Shown here piece after piece: positions 5,696 through 6,520 of a stretch of DNA of 6,520 bases. The notes under the pieces were generated by a model. That model worked only from the letters and a program-made list of their open reading frames with translations, made no database searches and had not been told where the DNA came from. Positions within the stretch are counted from its first letter, which is position 1. The number at the start of each line of letters is the position of its first letter. Location of the stretch: NCBI GenBank assembly GCA_002789465.1, contig PFTH01000202.1, forward strand, positions 1-6,520, given 5' to 3'. The DNA comes from Candidatus Roizmanbacteria bacterium CG_4_9_14_0_8_um_filter_34_12 (GTDB lineage: Bacteria > Patescibacteriota > Microgenomatia > UBA1406 > GWC2-37-13). A program made the position numbers and the translations under genes.

Positions 5696-6291
5696 GTAAA
5701 AAAATAGGTTAAAAAACTATATGAACGTAAATTTGGTGGAATAGGGTTATTAATCGGTCCTATTTTGTTTGAGGGAAAATAACGGTAAAAAACCTGACCA
5801 ATAATTGAATTTATATTAATTGGTCCAAATTCACGGGAATCAGAAGATCGTGGTCTATTATCACCCATGACAAAAATAAATCCATCAGGTATTGTTACAG
5901 TGACTCCCTCTTTGAGAAAACCACCTTCCCAAAGATTGGTTTTCGCGGATATATAATTTTCAGAAATTTGTTGTCCATTAATATAAACTTCACTATTTTG
6001 TACTAAAACCTTATCTCCTGGTAAACCCATTACTCTTTTAATATACTCAATATCAGGGTTTTTTGGTGATTTGAAAATTACTACATCTCCCTTTTGCATT
6101 GGCCTGAATTTATAAGTAATTTTGCTTGTAAAGATATATTCTCCTGATAAAAATGTTGGTTCCATTGAGGCTCCTTTAACTTGATTAGGTTGCATTATAA
6201 ACAAATAGGTTACTATAAAAATAGATCCGACAAATACAACGGTTTCAAGAATTTCCATCACAAACTCAATTAGTCCCTTAACAATTTTCAT
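5692..6291 (-). CDS. lepB: Type I signal peptidase
   Basis: This membrane-anchored serine protease removes signal peptides from exported proteins on the outer face of the membrane. The 199-residue length is typical of Gram-positive-like SPase I. One N-terminal membrane helix spans about 14-33. The catalytic serine is S42 in GASMEPTF (box B), and the general base lysine is K85 in YIKRVMGLPGD (83-93, box D). Box E is GDNRPRSSDSREFG (143-156). The sequence after the common (F/Y)RYFPSNKIG ending has a 20-residue tail (from about 180) with prolines and aromatics that is not part of the family core. The last codons of this tail overlap the end of the HTH gene. The ATG at 6291 is preceded by a good promoter and no ribosome binding site. 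Confidence 0.96.
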   Translation of the reverse strand: MKIVKGLIEFVMEILETVVFVGSIFIVTYLFIMQPNQVKGASMEPTFLSGEYIFTSKITYKFRPMQKGDVVIFKSPKNPDIEYIKRVMGLPGDKVLVQNSEVYINGQQISENYISAKTNLWEGGFLKEGVTVTIPDGFIFVMGDNRPRSSDSREFGPININSIIGQVFYRYFPSNKIGPINNPIPPNLRSYSFLTYFFT

Positions 6292-6299
6292 AAGATTTA

Positions 6300-6328
6300 A
6301 TTGTAATTTAAGAAATTAAAAAAAACAA
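6300..6328 (-). promoter_or_regulatory. Promoter of lepB
   Basis: Read on the minus strand, TTGTTT (6328-6323) and TACAAT (6305-6300, 5 of 6 to TATAAT) are separated by 17 bases. The -10 box ends 8 bases before the ATG at 6291, so the mRNA would begin at or within a base or two of the start codon. The spacer holds a T-tract. Confidence 0.55.
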
Positions 6329-6376
6329 TATAAAAATAATGGTTATTAGGGTAAAATAGAGGAAATAGAATCACAA

Positions 6377-6411
6377 GTAGTTAGGGATTAGTAGTTAGAA
6401 GTTAGTAGGGA
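6377..6411. repeat. Heptanucleotide tandem array upstream of tRNA-Val
   Basis: Five contiguous 7-base units occur: GTAGTTA, GGGATTA, GTAGTTA, GAAGTTA and GTAGGGA (on the other strand TAACTAC-like). The period is the same as in the ATTCTAA arrays but the sequence differs. It occupies the middle of the 141-base gap between the divergent lepB and tRNA genes. Apart from this array and the lepB promoter, I see only AT-rich sequence in that gap. Confidence 0.7.
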
Positions 6412-6421
6412 ATAACTTGTT

Positions 6422-6427
6422 TATAAA
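6422..6427 (+). promoter_or_regulatory. Possible -10 element of tRNA-Val
   Basis: TATAAA ends 5 bases before the first base of the mature tRNA, which would place the start point on or just inside the 5' end and leave almost no leader for RNase P. No clear -35 hexamer is found; the heptamer array lies where it should be. The background is AT-rich, so the call is weak. Confidence 0.3.
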
Positions 6428-6432
6428 TAATT

Positions 6433-6506
6433 GGCTGCTTAGCTCAGTTGGCTAGAGCGTTGCATTCACATTGCAAAGGTCGGGGGTCCGAGCCCCTCAG
6501 CAGCCA
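6433..6506 (+). tRNA. tRNA-Val (anticodon CAC)
   Basis: The full cloverleaf can be drawn. Acceptor stem: GGCTGCT (6433-6439) with AGCAGCC (6499-6505), discriminator A at 6506. D arm: GCTC/GAGC with loop AGTTGGCTA containing the GG pair. Anticodon arm: TTGCA/TGCAA with loop TTCACAT, so the anticodon is CAC (6467-6469), reading GUG valine codons. Variable loop: AGGTC. T arm: GGGGG/CCCTC with one G-U pair. The T-loop reads TCCGAGC, so position 55 is C instead of the near-universal U. CCA is not encoded; CAC follows the discriminator. Confidence 0.93.
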
Positions 6507-6520
6507 CACTAGAAATTGTT

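Noticed and set aside
1..6520. A novel defence, mobile or biosynthetic system.
   Set aside because: All long frames are recognisable housekeeping genes, apart from the ParB-like protein. No transposase, recombinase, nuclease, toxin-antitoxin pair or reverse transcriptase is visible.

Overview
This is an AT-rich, gene-dense stretch of bacterial chromosome. The best guess for the host is a member of the Candidate Phyla Radiation (Patescibacteria, possibly Microgenomates). That assignment is an inference from four things: the unusual isoleucyl-tRNA synthetase type, the absence of Shine-Dalgarno sequences before every start codon, the tiny intergenic gaps, and the short heptanucleotide and palindromic repeats scattered between and even inside genes. 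No rRNA or other marker here settles it.

Layout. Positions 2-226 hold the last part of a MazG-type nucleotide pyrophosphohydrolase frame whose upstream side is a palindromic repeat, so it is probably a remnant. Positions 248-3271 are ileS (type 2-like, 1007 residues) carrying an in-frame heptamer array and an in-frame perfect inverted repeat. Positions 3272-3421 are a gap filled by a composite palindromic element. Positions 3422-4459 are rodA, a SEDS peptidoglycan polymerase, followed by a hairpin. Positions 4536-4844 and 4904-5149 are rplU (L21) and rpmA (L27), separated by a second heptamer array. Positions 5165-5695 are a stand-alone ParB-like helix-turn-helix protein. On the minus strand, 6291-5692 is lepB (signal peptidase I), convergent with the HTH gene and overlapping it by four bases. 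The 141-base gap 6292-6432 holds the lepB promoter and a third heptamer array of different sequence. A valine tRNA (anticodon CAC) sits at 6433-6506. No gene-free stretch exceeds 300 bases.

How the genes relate. This is a housekeeping segment: translation (ileS, rplU, rpmA, tRNA-Val), wall elongation (rodA) and protein export (lepB). The rplU-rpmA-HTH trio is the only obvious cluster. I see no defence system, transposase, CRISPR array or biosynthetic cluster.

The most notable signals are: (1) -10-like hexamers lying 5-8 bases before every start codon with no Shine-Dalgarno, which suggests largely leaderless mRNAs; (2) repeat expansions tolerated in frame inside the editing domain and the core of an essential tRNA synthetase; (3) an IleRS whose two catalytic signatures are both altered (GVHH for HIGH, PMHKS for KMSKS); (4) a tRNA with C instead of U at the normally invariant T-loop position 55.
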